Shown: positions 33,226 to 43,440, numbered from the stretch's first letter. The stretch: 64,000 nt of DNA from Pseudonocardia benzenivorans CB1190 (GCF_000196675.2 NC_015314.1:62001-126000); one strand, 5' to 3'. Numbers and translations: made by a program. The notes: generated by a model from the sequence alone, not told the origin.

Positions 33226-33455
33226 ATGTCCCCGGACACCCCCGGTCACACGGCCCTGACCAACCCTTCGGAACTACGCCCGCCCGAGGCGACACTCGGG
33301 CACTCGTGCTGTCCGGAACCCGATAAGCGATCCCTGACGACCAACTCCGATCGGAGTAGGTCGGCTCTCTGACTAATCAAGAATCGGGTCTGACAGCAAA
33401 CGGAGGGAAGAGACGCAATACGACCCCCGCCCCCCGAGCTCCGCACGCTGGACGC

Positions 33456-34754
33456 TTACCACAGACTCATCGACCGGGTGAAAATCAAGGCGAGGTCCTC
33501 CTCGCGAACATCGCGAGGTGCAGCTGCCAGTACCCGCTGCTGCATGATAGCGCCTTCTACAAGGCCATCCACGTCGTCGCTGTTATAGCCCACGTCACCG
33601 ACTCCATTGGGAATGCCAACATCGCGCATAAGTCGAGTCAACACTTCCGGCAGAAACGAACTCAGATCGTTCGGCTTGTCGGTCTCGGGCGAGAGCAATG
33701 CCGCTGCACGCAGATGGCGCTCCGGAGCCGTCTCAAAAGTGAATCGGAATGCCTCGGGGGCGGTGAGCGCCACCGCCATGCCGTGCGGCACCATAGGAAT
33801 GCTGTCCGGATAGTCCTTCGGGCGAAAGTCCTTGACTCGACCTGCAATGGGGTAAGCGTTGGCGTGCGGGATGTGCACCCCAGCATTACCGAAGCCAAGT
33901 CCAGCAAACGTGGCGGCGAGTGCCATCGACGCACGGGCGTCCTCGTCCTCGCCGTGTTGCACCGCACGACGGAACGACGTCGCCATCAGCGTCAATGCCT
34001 TCTCCGCCCACATGTCAGACACCGGGTTAGACCCGCAGTACGGCACCCGTTCCTGTGGCTGCTTCCTCTGATACGAGGTGTAGGGGCGAGCAGTGAAGCT
34101 CTCCAGCGCATGGCAGAGGATGTCCATGCCAGCTGCTGCAGTGACACCGGATGGCTGAGTGACGGTTAGACCGGGGTCAACCACTGCAAGGCGCGGTCGC
34201 AAAGACGCATGACTAATCCCGGTCTTCACCTTCAGATCAAGCACGTCGAGAACACAAATGGTAGTGCTCTCGCTGCCCGTTCCCGTCGTGGTCGGGACCG
34301 CGACCAGGGGATTGAGCGGGTGATCGGGGGATTTGCCCTTCCCGATCGGGACGTTCACGTAATCCATCAGCTCGCCGGGGTTGGTCGTGAGCAGATTGAC
34401 CGCCTTGGCGGTGTCGATGCTCGAACCGCCACCGACTGCGACGAACGCGTCCCACGGGCCGGATTCGCGGGCATACTCGATGGCCTGCACGAGGCTAGCG
34501 TCGCTAGGCTCGATGTGTACCCCGTCGTAAACGACCGCCTCAATATTGAACCCTCGAATGCCCTCCGCCACGCGTTGAGGGATTCCTGCCGCCGCGACGC
34601 CGGAGTCTGTGATCACGAGGACCCGCTGTGCACCCATCCGGCTAAGGTCGTAACCGATTTCATCGGCCGCACCTGGGCCGAACTTCAACTGAGGCGCGCC
34701 GTACGTAAACACTGCCTCGGGGTTGGCCGGCTGGTACTCAAGTTGCGTGCTCAT
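33456..34754 (-). CDS. iron-containing alcohol dehydrogenase, hydroxyacid-oxoacid transhydrogenase type
   Basis: 432 residues. N-terminus FTYGAPQLKFGPGAADEIG is typical of the HOT/ADHFE1 group. The NAD-loop GGGSSIDTAKAVNLL, the TTTGTGSESTT strand, and the metal site (AAAGMDILCHALESFTARPY plus the later HANAYPIAGRVKD and VPHGMAVAL) are present. The group transfers hydride from 4-hydroxybutyrate to 2-oxoglutarate, giving succinic semialdehyde and D-2-hydroxyglutarate. The exact substrate here is not known. It reads towards the IS cluster and is less GC-rich than block 1. Confidence 0.85.
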   Translation of the reverse strand: MSTQLEYQPANPEAVFTYGAPQLKFGPGAADEIGYDLSRMGAQRVLVITDSGVAAAGIPQRVAEGIRGFNIEAVVYDGVHIEPSDASLVQAIEYARESGPWDAFVAVGGGSSIDTAKAVNLLTTNPGELMDYVNVPIGKGKSPDHPLNPLVAVPTTTGTGSESTTICVLDVLDLKVKTGISHASLRPRLAVVDPGLTVTQPSGVTAAAGMDILCHALESFTARPYTSYQRKQPQERVPYCGSNPVSDMWAEKALTLMATSFRRAVQHGEDEDARASMALAATFAGLGFGNAGVHIPHANAYPIAGRVKDFRPKDYPDSIPMVPHGMAVALTAPEAFRFTFETAPERHLRAAALLSPETDKPNDLSSFLPEVLTRLMRDVGIPNGVGDVGYNSDDVDGLVEGAIMQQRVLAAAPRDVREEDLALIFTRSMSLW

Positions 34755-34813
34755 TTCGTACTACCTCCCGACTGCCAATGTGGCAGCGCTATCGTGACAA
34801 ACCGTAGTCACAC

Positions 34814-35962
34814 TTACGAATCTTGCATTGCGATGCGGTCTCGGTAGTCCGTAATCAACTGCTTTCGGTCAATCTTATGTGACCCCGTCATGGGAAACGG
34901 CGTGCACCGAATCTCGATTCGCTTAGGCACCTTGTAACCAGCGACCTGCGAGCGACAATGGTCGCGCAGTTCCTCCTCGTCCACTAGAGCACCGTCGTGG
35001 ACTGAAACGCAGGCGTGCACGGCTTCACCCCACTTGTCGTCCGGGACTCCCATCACAACCGCCTGCGAAACGTGAGGATAGTCGGCGAGAACAGCTTCCA
35101 CCTCGGATGGCACCACCTTCTCTCCACCCGTGATGATCACATCGCGAGCACGTCCCGCGAGGTACAGGTATCCTCCGTTATCAAGATAACCTGCATCGCC
35201 GGTTCGGTGCCATATTGAGCCGTCCGCGTCGCATGTAAGTTCGGGCTGATTCCAATATCCCGCCATGAGATTGTCGCCAGCGACAGCGATCTCGCCAGAT
35301 GTGCCCCTGGGCTGGACGCGCCCATCCTGGTCGACAATTCGCACCCGATTACCCGGCAGCGGGCGTCCGACTGACTTCAGGTGCACCCCCCCATTACGGT
35401 GGTCGTCCCCCGTCAGCGTACAAACATGCCCACACGTTTCGGTCAATCCGTACCAGTTAACGAACTCCGCGGCGGGAAATGCCGCCATGAGCTGTTCCAA
35501 CACCGGAGGGCTCATCGGCGCACTACCGTAGCCGATCGATGTAAGACTCGGCAGTACCTCCCCACAGAACTCCGGAAGCTCCAGCATGTCACGCACAGTC
35601 GTCGCAATGAAACTGGTAGTGGTGACATTATGGCTCTTGATAGCGTGCACGATTCGTCTTGGGTCGAAGCGAGGCAGGAGCACCAGCGTCGCACCCGCCG
35701 CCGGCGCAAGGCCGAAGCCCCGAACGGACGCGATATGGAAGAGGGGTGCGTGAAGCAGAAACGTGTAGCCCTGCGTCAGGTTTGTCGGCATTGCACACTT
35801 GTAGATGTCGTTGGCTAATGCGCCATGCTGGATGACCACTCCCTTAGCGCGGCCGGTGGTGCCGCTGGTGTACATGATAAAGGCCGTATCCCTCGGGGCG
35901 GGAGCGGACGCCGTCCTCGCCGACCGCAGCGGCGAACTCAGCGCGCAAACGCGCAGGCTCCA
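34814..35962 (-). pseudogene. acyl-CoA synthetase lacking the N-terminal third
   Basis: The frame is open from 35962 (stop just upstream). The native-looking sequence begins APAPRDTAFIMYTSGTTGRAKG, which is the A3 motif normally found at about residue 170. From there on all motifs are present (NWYGLTETCGHV, WHRTGDAGYLDNG, GRARDVIITGGEKVVPSEVE, and Lys in MTGSHKIDRKQL). An ATG at 35875 would give 353 residues without the first subdomain. The breakpoint near 35960 is followed by unrelated sequence. It is probably non-functional. Confidence 0.7.
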
Positions 35963-36120
35963 TCACAAACCTCCTGAATCGCGGTGCACCAAGGCAGACA
36001 AGGGTTGGCGCGGCCCTCGAGGCCGCCGGCGGGTCGCCTCGGCTACGGACGCCCGCCGTCAAGAAGGGGACCAGACCCTGTGAGATCCCGCATGCGGCGG
36101 CGCTGGCACCGTTCGTTGGG

Positions 36121-37746
36121 CTACTTGCCGTCGACGAGCACGCCCGGATTCATCACCAGTCCGGGGTCCACCGCCGACTTAGCTGCGTGGAGCGCGGAGG
36201 CGAACAGGTCCGGGCGCTGCTGGTCGTACCAGGGCCGGTGGAAGCGGCCCACGGCGTGGTGGTGGGTGATCGTGCCGCCGGCGGCCAGGACCGCCTCGGA
36301 GGCCGCTTGTTTGATCGCCGCCCACTGATGCGTCTCGGCTCCGCGCTTGGCGGGAGCCACGACCGTGTAGTACGGAGCAGGACCGTCAGGGTAGACATGG
36401 GTGAATCGGCAGGCGACAACCCCGTCCCCGCACTCTCTGCGGGCGGCCTTTGTCGTCGCTTCGACGACCCGGGCGTGCAGCTCCGGGAAGGCGCTCCAGG
36501 TGCAGGCGGTCTCGAATGTCTCCCGCAGAACCCCCATTCGCGTGTAGCCCTCTTTGTAGTAGGGCCCGCGCACGAAGAAGTCCCGCCACTTGCCTGCAGC
36601 GCCAGTGCGCGCTGCGTCGGGGGCAGATTTGCCCTGCAGCGCCTCTGCGCTCACTCGGCCACCATGATCAGCGCAGATCTGCGCGGCCCGCCGCATCCAC
36701 GTGTCCATCGGATGGTCCGCCGACTCGAACGCTACGACTAGTACCGACTCGGTGCCGTCGGACGCGCCCGCGAGCAGGCTCTCGGTGGGATCAAGGAGGC
36801 GGCAGTTCGCCGGTGTAAGTCCGGACTGGGCGAGCGCACGCGTCGCAGCTACAGCCTTGTCGAAGTCCGTAAACGGCACCGACGTTCCTACCCGGAACGT
36901 CGGCCTGTCCTGCAGCCGCATCCACGCCTGAGTGATCACCCCGAGGGCGCCCTCCGAGCCGATGAACAGGCGATCGGCCGACACACCGGCACCATCGGCA
37001 GGCAGCCGTCGAGTCTGGACCGTGCCCTTTGGGGTCACCACGCGCAGGGCCTGCACGGAATCATCGATCTGCGTCAGCCCCGAAGCGAAGTGGCCGGCGG
37101 CCCGGGTGGCGACCCACCCGCCGAGGGTCGAGAACTCGAACGCCTGCAGGAAGAATCGCATCGTCAGCCCGTGCGGACGGAGCTGGTTCTCCATATCCGG
37201 GCCGAGGACCCCCCCCTGGATGAGAGCCGAGCGGGATTCGTGGTCGATCTCCAGCACCTGGTTCAGGTGACGAAGGTCGAGGGTGATGGCGCCGCGATAG
37301 TCGTCGGACACGATCGGCTCGATACCCTGGGCAACAGAGGAACCGCCACCGTAGGGGACGACCGCGACATCATTCTCGTGGGCCCAGTCCAGCACCGAGA
37401 CGACATCCTGCTCGGTGCGCGGGAACGCTACGAAGTCCGGCGGATTGTCGAACTTCCGATCCAGACCGCGGGCAAAGTCGCCGAGGTTCTTACCCAGAGT
37501 GTGCTCCGCGCGTGCCCACGTGTCCGCCGCGCAGATCCCGGCGAGCGAGTCCGGCGGACTAACACGAGGCGACCGAAGCTCGATCTCCCCGATCTCCGGC
37601 GCCGGCGCCAGGTCCTGGATCGGAAAGCCAAACTTGCCGTGGATCATGCTACCTAAGGCGTGGACGTCCGCTTCGCTGATGCCAGTATCAGCGAAGCCCC
37701 ACCCCCAGAACTTCCGACGCCGGTTGTCAAGATGTCCCTCGGTCAT
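36121..37746 (-). CDS. FAD-linked oxidase of the alkyl-DHAP synthase (AGPS)-like type
   Basis: 541 residues. FAD-binding domain at about 100-280 (VVPYGGGSSVAQG, ALIQGGVLGPDMENQL, STLGGWVATRAAGHFAS). C-terminal cap carries GTITHHHAVGRFHRPWY, the triple-His motif of AGPS, and CRFTHVYPDGPAPYYTV. Close in plan to the oxidase at 54326. AGPS itself makes ether lipids, while other members oxidise 2-hydroxyacids or phenols; the substrate is open. N-terminus KFWGWGFADTGIS is conserved in both. Coupled genes are not obvious; the Nramp relic starts beyond it. Confidence 0.85.
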   Translation of the reverse strand: MTEGHLDNRRRKFWGWGFADTGISEADVHALGSMIHGKFGFPIQDLAPAPEIGEIELRSPRVSPPDSLAGICAADTWARAEHTLGKNLGDFARGLDRKFDNPPDFVAFPRTEQDVVSVLDWAHENDVAVVPYGGGSSVAQGIEPIVSDDYRGAITLDLRHLNQVLEIDHESRSALIQGGVLGPDMENQLRPHGLTMRFFLQAFEFSTLGGWVATRAAGHFASGLTQIDDSVQALRVVTPKGTVQTRRLPADGAGVSADRLFIGSEGALGVITQAWMRLQDRPTFRVGTSVPFTDFDKAVAATRALAQSGLTPANCRLLDPTESLLAGASDGTESVLVVAFESADHPMDTWMRRAAQICADHGGRVSAEALQGKSAPDAARTGAAGKWRDFFVRGPYYKEGYTRMGVLRETFETACTWSAFPELHARVVEATTKAARRECGDGVVACRFTHVYPDGPAPYYTVVAPAKRGAETHQWAAIKQAASEAVLAAGGTITHHHAVGRFHRPWYDQQRPDLFASALHAAKSAVDPGLVMNPGVLVDGK

Positions 37747-37796
37747 GGTTCCCCTTCTGGTAGTGCGGGTACTTTTCTGGCCCCAAACATGGTGAG

Positions 37797-39148
37797 CTAG
37801 CTAAGAAGATGCGGCAGCCCGGTGATTAGCCCGTACGCCGACCAGAGGCCGACGGCTCCGACAACGATAAGAATGATGTTCTCCCACCACTTATTTGTAT
37901 ATCCCGGCAGCATCTTCCTCTTGTCGTTGGTCAGCGCCAGTGTGCCAACGATGATCACCGGAGCCATGAGGCCGGCTGTCGCACTGCCTGCTACAGTCAT
38001 GACGACTACATCAGGGAATGCTGGCAGCGCAAACAGCACAGGCACGCAGACCATAAGTACGAGCTGAATGGCTCGGAAAGGACGCGCTTTGTCGACCTGT
38101 GGGTACCTTTCCTTGTACTTCGGGAAAGACTCTGCAAACCGCTGAAGAAGATCTTCGTGTAGCCCCGCGCGTAACTGGTCAAGGAGCAGAACGAGGCCAT
38201 CGCCAGCCCCAACCACAGTAGCCACGGCCCGATCGGGCCGAGCGCGAGCGACATCATCACACCGAGGTCTTCTAGCGAGGAGATCTGCCGGCCCTCGGGA
38301 CGCATGACTTCGGCGGCCACGATCCAGACAGACAGATTGACCACGATGACAGCGATGACACCGGCTAGGAGGTCGATCCGCTGTAACCGCAGAAACCTCG
38401 GCCCGTGCCAGCCCTTGTCGCGAATGAACTCCGGATACATCAGGTTGCCCGCGGAGCCCCCGATGGCCCCGATTATCGCGGCCGCGACGAGGAGCGTGGC
38501 GAACGCTCCGCTGTTCGGCGGGCGAGAGAAGGCGAGGCCGTGGACGATCTCGCCAGGGTCCGGCTGCGAGGCGATGGCAGCGTAGAGGAACGTAATCACC
38601 AGGATGGCGACCTTGATCCGCGCGATGATCTCCAGGATCGAATAGGCCTTCGGCCGACTCAGCACCAGCCACGCTACCGCCGCCACCAGTAGCGTCCACA
38701 GGAACGGACCCCAGGTGTCGCCGCCGAACCCCAGGAAGATGTGGTGCAGTGCGCTGCCCACAGCGACGACCATGTAGGTCTGCAGGATGAACCCGCTCAG
38801 CAGCGCCAGGGACCCGACGATCACCGGGAGTTTGCTCCACAGAGCACCGAAGCCAGCGATGACCGTCTCGTCGCCGACAGAGTTGCATAGCCCGTACTTC
38901 GCAATCGCGCTCGTGAAAAAATACCGACTGATGAGCGCCAATGCTAAGGCCCACATCAACGAGTAGCCGTAATTTGCGCCGGACACCGCTGAGTCGACGA
39001 GGTCACCGGCGCCCATCCAGGCCATGCTGACCAGGAGCCCGGGCCCGACGCCCTTGACGTAGTCCTGCCATCGCCGTGGTGGGGTAGCGCCGACACCTTC
39101 GCGCCTACCTATCCCATTTTGGGCGGCATTCGAGTCGCTCACTGCCAT
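37797..39148 (-). pseudogene. Nramp-like metal transporter with one frameshift
   Basis: From 39148 the frame reads VKGVGPGLLVSMAWMGAGD and SGANYGYSLMWALALALISR, both Nramp-like, through helices 1-9 up to GYTKIFFSG. Near 38135-38145 the sense passes to another frame (RFAESFPKYKERYPQVDKARPF), which continues to the end at 37797 (NKWWENIILIVVGAVGLWS). One missing or extra base explains it: either a real mutation or a sequence error. Without it the protein would be about 450 residues with eleven helices. Confidence 0.8.
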
Positions 39149-39356
39149 GGGAGCGCCTCCTCTGTGGTGTTCGTCGGTTGCGGAAGGCCCGCCCCACCTG
39201 GGGACGCGAACTGCACGCCAGTTGTCGACGACGGCGGGTGCTGGAGCGCAGGGACTGCCGTGTCAGGCCCGACCGCTTTGGTCAGGCCATCTTCGCGCGA
39301 CAGCGACGGTATGACCTGAACCACGAACGCGCAAGAGAAATTTCGAATAACGGTCT

Positions 39357-40142
39357 TCAGCTTCCACGATGCGGAATCCCACGCCTCGAAGCGTCGACGA
39401 TGGCCGGATGCATGTAGCCGAGGTGGTGGTGCAGCGCCTCTGCGGCAGCCTCCGGCCGAGCCGCGGCGATGAAGGTCAAAATCTCGCGGTGCTGAGCCCG
39501 CAGGTCTGCCGCCACCTGCTCCCACGGACCCAGCGCCTGCATCGCGTCGAGGCGGTGGCGCTCCACGGCGTCTCGCAGGGCGCCGGCCAAGCATCCGAGT
39601 AGGCGGTTCTGGCAGGTCAAGGCGATGCCAGCGTGAAAGCTCGAGTCGAGAGCGTTGAAGCGGGCGCGGTCGATCCCTGGTCGCTCCATCTCTTCCAGCA
39701 CACCCTCAAGCTGCTGAATGTCCTCCCGCGATGCCAGGACCGCTGCCTCGCGGGCCGCCCACTGCTCCACCATCAGACGCGTCCTTACAACCTCGGTCTC
39801 GGTGAAGTTGCTCAACGCGATGTGGAGGCGAAGCATGCTCGTCAGCGCGTCGGAGGGCCCGCTCGCCAGCGCGGCCCCAGACTCTGGACCAGCCGTCGTG
39901 CGCTCAGCGAGAACGCCGATGGCTCGCAGCGATCGCACCGCTTCGCGTACGGACGCTCGGCTGACGCCGAGCATGTCGGCGAGCTGCCGCTCTCCCGGGA
40001 GGCGGTCACCACGCTGGAGGCTTCCGTGCCGGATCAGCGCCTCAATGTGGTCGATGACAAGTTGGTGGGCGCGCGCACTGCTGCCGCGCTTCGCACTCGG
40101 GTCGGGGTCCGGAACATCTTGCGTCGCCACCCGAAGGAACAT
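39357..40142 (-). CDS. FadR-type GntR-family regulator
   Basis: I choose ATG 40142 (MFLRVATQDV), since longer starts would include the operator; 261 residues. Winged helix: LVIDHIEALIRHGSLQRGDRLPGERQLADMLGVSRASVREAVRSL. FCD ligand domain with metal-type His/Asp pattern (NALDSSFHAGIAL, AQHREILTFI, EALHHHLGYMHP). It is divergent from the CoA-transferase, and the palindrome at 40163-40175 lies between them. An acyl-CoA or hydroxyacid effector is likely. Confidence 0.9.
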   Translation of the reverse strand: MFLRVATQDVPDPDPSAKRGSSARAHQLVIDHIEALIRHGSLQRGDRLPGERQLADMLGVSRASVREAVRSLRAIGVLAERTTAGPESGAALASGPSDALTSMLRLHIALSNFTETEVVRTRLMVEQWAAREAAVLASREDIQQLEGVLEEMERPGIDRARFNALDSSFHAGIALTCQNRLLGCLAGALRDAVERHRLDAMQALGPWEQVAADLRAQHREILTFIAAARPEAAAEALHHHLGYMHPAIVDASRRGIPHRGS

Positions 40143-40162
40143 ACGGTACGTAACCAACGTTG

Positions 40163-40175
40163 ATGGTCTGACCAT
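40163..40175. promoter_or_regulatory. GntR/FadR-type operator
   Basis: ATGGTCTGACCAT is a perfect 13-base palindrome, of the TGGTC-N-GACCA type bound by FadR-subfamily regulators. It is 20 bases ahead of the regulator start and 61 ahead of the CoA-transferase start. It should mediate autoregulation and control of the divergent gene. Confidence 0.75.
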
Positions 40176-40236
40176 AAGGTTGATGATGACGCCGACTAGC
40201 ACTTCGTGGGGACAAACGAGGCAGGACTCTTCCAAG

Positions 40237-41358
40237 ATGGGAAGTCTCGAGGGAGTTCGCGTCCTCGACCTGTCACGGATCCTTGCCGGACCATACCTGA
40301 CCATGTTATTGGGCGATCTTGGTGCGGACGTCATCAAACTCGAGCGTCCCGAAGGAGACGACACACGCTCCTGGGGGCCGCCATTCGTCAACGGAGAGGC
40401 GACCTACTTCTGGAGTGCGAACCGGAACAAGCGGTCGGTCGTTCTCGATCTGCGTGATGATTCTGATCTAGCGGCGGCGCTTGAGCTCGCTGCCACAGCG
40501 GACGTCGTCGTGGAGAATTTTCGCCCCGGGGTCGCCGAGCGACTCGGGTTGGGATACTCGCAGGTCCAGAGACACAATCCCGGCGTCGTCTACTGCTCAA
40601 TCTCGGCATTCGGTGACGAGCCTCAGGCCAGCGATCTTGCGGGCTACGATCTCCTCGTCCAGGCAGTTGGCGGCCTGATGAGCATCACCGGGACCGAGGA
40701 GAGCGGGCCAGCCAAAGTGGGGGTCGCCCTGGTCGACGTCCTCGCGGCGTTACACGGAGCTGTCGGCGTCCTTGCGGCGCTGCGGCACCGGGAGGCGACC
40801 GGGCAAGGACAGCGTGTCGACGTGACGATGCTGCAGTCGTTGCTGGCCAGCATGGTCAACCAGTCCTCGGCTTACCTCGGCACGGGTGTCTCCCCGGGGC
40901 GGATTGGCAATCGCCATCCGTCGATCGCGCCCTATCAGACATTGCGCAGCAAGGATGGCTCGATCGCCTTGGCCTGCGGGAACGACAAGCAGTTCCGATC
41001 GCTTGCCAGAAGCCTACAGCTGTCGACTCTGGCCGACGATCTGCGATTTCACACAAACGCAGATCGTGTCGCGCACTGCGACGAACTCATCGAAATCCTA
41101 GAGTCGCGATGCGCAACGATCCCCAAAACTGACCTTCTCGCGTTGCTGCGAGATGCCGGAGTCCCGGCCGGTCCGGTAAATTCGATCGGAGACGCGTTCG
41201 AAATGGCAGAGCAGCTAGGCCTGGACCCCACCCGGATGCTGAGCGTCGGGGATCGCAGTATCCCACAAGTCACTAATCCGATTCGTCTCTCGGTCACTCC
41301 AGTTCGCTATCGGCTCCCGCCGCCAGTTCTGCCCGCGCGGGGACCGGCCCGAGACTAG
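40237..41358 (+). CDS. CaiB/BaiF-family CoA-transferase
   Basis: 373 residues from ATG 40237. Family blocks: VRVLDLSRILAGPYLTMLLGDLGADVIK, ATADVVVENFRPGVAERLGL and YDLLVQAVGGLMSITG. The catalytic Asp is present in GVALVDVLAALHG. It moves CoA from a donor such as succinyl-CoA or acetyl-CoA to an organic acid. It is controlled with the FadR-type gene by the shared operator. It is probably the activation step of block 2, since the ligase there is broken. Confidence 0.9.
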   Translation: MGSLEGVRVLDLSRILAGPYLTMLLGDLGADVIKLERPEGDDTRSWGPPFVNGEATYFWSANRNKRSVVLDLRDDSDLAAALELAATADVVVENFRPGVAERLGLGYSQVQRHNPGVVYCSISAFGDEPQASDLAGYDLLVQAVGGLMSITGTEESGPAKVGVALVDVLAALHGAVGVLAALRHREATGQGQRVDVTMLQSLLASMVNQSSAYLGTGVSPGRIGNRHPSIAPYQTLRSKDGSIALACGNDKQFRSLARSLQLSTLADDLRFHTNADRVAHCDELIEILESRCATIPKTDLLALLRDAGVPAGPVNSIGDAFEMAEQLGLDPTRMLSVGDRSIPQVTNPIRLSVTPVRYRLPPPVLPARGPARD

Positions 41359-41877
41359 GTACGGCCGCCCGGCGGACCCATCAAGGTGTTCTGACATAAT
41401 GGTGATGGCTAGCTGGCGACACGCCACGAACGGGAGCTATCGTCGGCGATCGGGACCAGCAAGATGTGGTCGGCTCGACCAACTGGGTTCGGTCAAAAAG
41501 GACTCCCGACGGCTGCTATGGCCCTCCGCTCTCCGCCTGGCACCTGCACCAGGCTCAACTCTACATGGGCTCGGTCGCGCAGTGCCAGTTCCCGGCCGAT
41601 GTCCGATGATGCGCACGTTGAGCGTTGCCAAACCTTGATTCCGGTCCAGGGGCAGCTACGACCCAGCTCAGCACCTAGCATTACGATTTTGGCAGTAGTC
41701 TGGCCACCAGGCGGTCCACAGTTATCAAGCCGCCCGCGTTTCCTCCTCCTGCCGGGGGAGACATCACTCCAAGAGTCGATGCTCATTGCTCAGATCCGCC
41801 AACGCTCGCCTCTCTCGCGCACTCGTTTCCATAACCCGTATGATCGCGGAGCCCGCGGTAAGGAATAAACGATCCGA
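41359..41877. other. 519-base region without a supported gene
   Basis: Several frames are open but none has consistent third-position GC or a recognisable motif. It is less GC-rich, with stretches like other block 2 non-coding sequence. It may be a decayed gene. The promoter of the gamma-carbonic-anhydrase-like gene should lie at its 3' end. Confidence 0.4.
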
Positions 41878-42399
41878 ATGTCAAACCTGTATACTTGCAA
41901 CGGCTACTCGCCCGCTATCGCCGACACAGCATGGGTCGCGCCCACAGCGACGCTGATCGGCGAAGTTCTGGTCGGAGAAGGTTCCGGCGTTTGGTACGCC
42001 GCCGTGCTCCGCGCCGACGAAGACTTTATCACGCTCGGCGTCGGTAGCAACGTGCAAGACGGCTCTGTGATCCATGCCGACCCCTCCTATCCGGTTCGGA
42101 TTGGCGACGATGTAAGCATTGGCCACCGAGCAGTCGTTCACGGTGCAACAGTGCAAGATTCGTGCCTTATCGGAATGGGTTCTGTAATTCTTAATGGAGC
42201 GGTCATCGGGCACGGATCGCTTGTGGCCGCGGGGGCAGTCGTACTTGAAGGCGAGGAAATTCCTCCAGGATCGCTTGTGGCCGGGACGCCGGCGAAAGTC
42301 CGTCGTGCGATAGATCCAGATGGACTCTCATTGATCCGGAAAAATGCTCAGAACTACCGCCGACTACTTCGCCTTCATCAATCTGCCAAGGAACTCTGA
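41878..42399 (+). CDS. gamma-carbonic-anhydrase-like hexapeptide-repeat protein
   Basis: 173 residues. Left-handed beta-helix hexapeptides run through the middle (APTATLIGEVLVGEGSGV, GIGD-style DDVSIGHRAVVHGATV). Three His placed as the zinc ligands of Cam/PaaY-type proteins: one in SVIHADPSYP and two in IGHRAVVHG. PaaY members act as thioesterases or detoxify CoA esters in aromatic pathways, so a housekeeping role for stalled CoA is plausible here; carbonic anhydrase is the alternative. The C-terminal helix (LIRKNAQNYRRLLRLH) is typical. Confidence 0.85.
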   Translation: MSNLYTCNGYSPAIADTAWVAPTATLIGEVLVGEGSGVWYAAVLRADEDFITLGVGSNVQDGSVIHADPSYPVRIGDDVSIGHRAVVHGATVQDSCLIGMGSVILNGAVIGHGSLVAAGAVVLEGEEIPPGSLVAGTPAKVRRAIDPDGLSLIRKNAQNYRRLLRLHQSAKEL

Positions 42400-42479
42400 C
42401 GCAACGCCCTTGCGAGTGACGAACGTGCAAGGAACTGCAACGCTTCCCAGTAAGGTGATCTCAACGAGAAAGCGAGATG

Positions 42480-43420
42480 GTGCGGAGCGACACGGGCATC
42501 CTGGATGACCCGGATGGTGTTGGTGTGGGCGTGGGGTCCTCGATAGGGAGGTTCTCTTCCAATGCTCGACGTGCCCCGCGAACTCATCGAGCGGGTGGAC
42601 CCGCCTGCTACGCGCCGAGCGCCGGCGGCGCGGCAACCGGGCGCCGCACCCGCACCTTGAGCTGCCGGCGAGAAGCTATCCTGGGGCTGGTGTGGTTCCG
42701 CAAGCACGAGGAGATGACCGGTGCCCGCTGCCGGGTTCGGTATCTCGCAGGCCCGCCGCCTACCGCTACCGCGATGATGTGTGCGTCGTAGCCGAAGATC
42801 TCGAGCAGGTCGCGAGTCTTGCCCGAGTCGTAGCCGCGGTTCAGGTGCATGCTCGGGCACTCGGGGAGCGGGCCGATCATGTCGCAGACTCCGGCCAGGG
42901 TCGGTACGAGCAGCGGTGAATCGTGATCGCCTGCGCGGGCGGCGATCAGGTGCAGTGGGATCCCAGCACCGCCGGCAGCCACGGAACACTTTTGTGCCCT
43001 GTTTGCCCCGGTCGACCGGTCTGCGCCCGGCAACCTCGCCTCCGTACGGTGCCTTGGTGATCGCGCCGTCCACGGACAGGTCCTCGAGGTCGAGGCCGAT
43101 CATCCGGTCGTAGGCGGCCAGTGCGCGGCGCAGCTGGGCTTGTCCGACGCCGACCCGGGCCCAGTCGTCGAGGTGACGGCGGATGGTGCGGTCCGAGCAG
43201 CCCGGGCCGGCCAGGCGTTCGTAGCTGCTGCCGTGCACCAGCGCGGCGATCACGTGCCCACCACTGACCGGGTCCGCCGCACGCTGCATGGGTCGCAGCG
43301 TGCCTTGGTCGACGACGAGATCCGCGGGCTCGCGCTGCGCGACGGTTCGCAGCGCTGGCCCTGGGTCAGGGTCGAAGGCAGTGACGTCGACGTGGTCGGC
43401 CCGGTGGCTGTGTCAACCCA
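42480..43420 (-). pseudogene. IS5-family transposase, degenerate
   Basis: N-terminal part in one frame (SSYERLAGPGCSDRTIRRHL, DRMIGLDLEDLSVDGAIT), then another carrying GIPLHLIAARAGDHDSPLL and HLNRGYDSGKTRDLLEIFG, with the DDE-type Asp residues. The C-terminal frame decays. At least two frameshifts; no active protein is possible. Confidence 0.75.
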
Positions 43421-43440
43421 AACTGGCCCCCGGCGGGGGG

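Noticed and set aside
41493..41786. Minus-strand frame as a crotonase fragment
   Set aside because: Only a vague resemblance in its C-terminal part; codon bias is poor.
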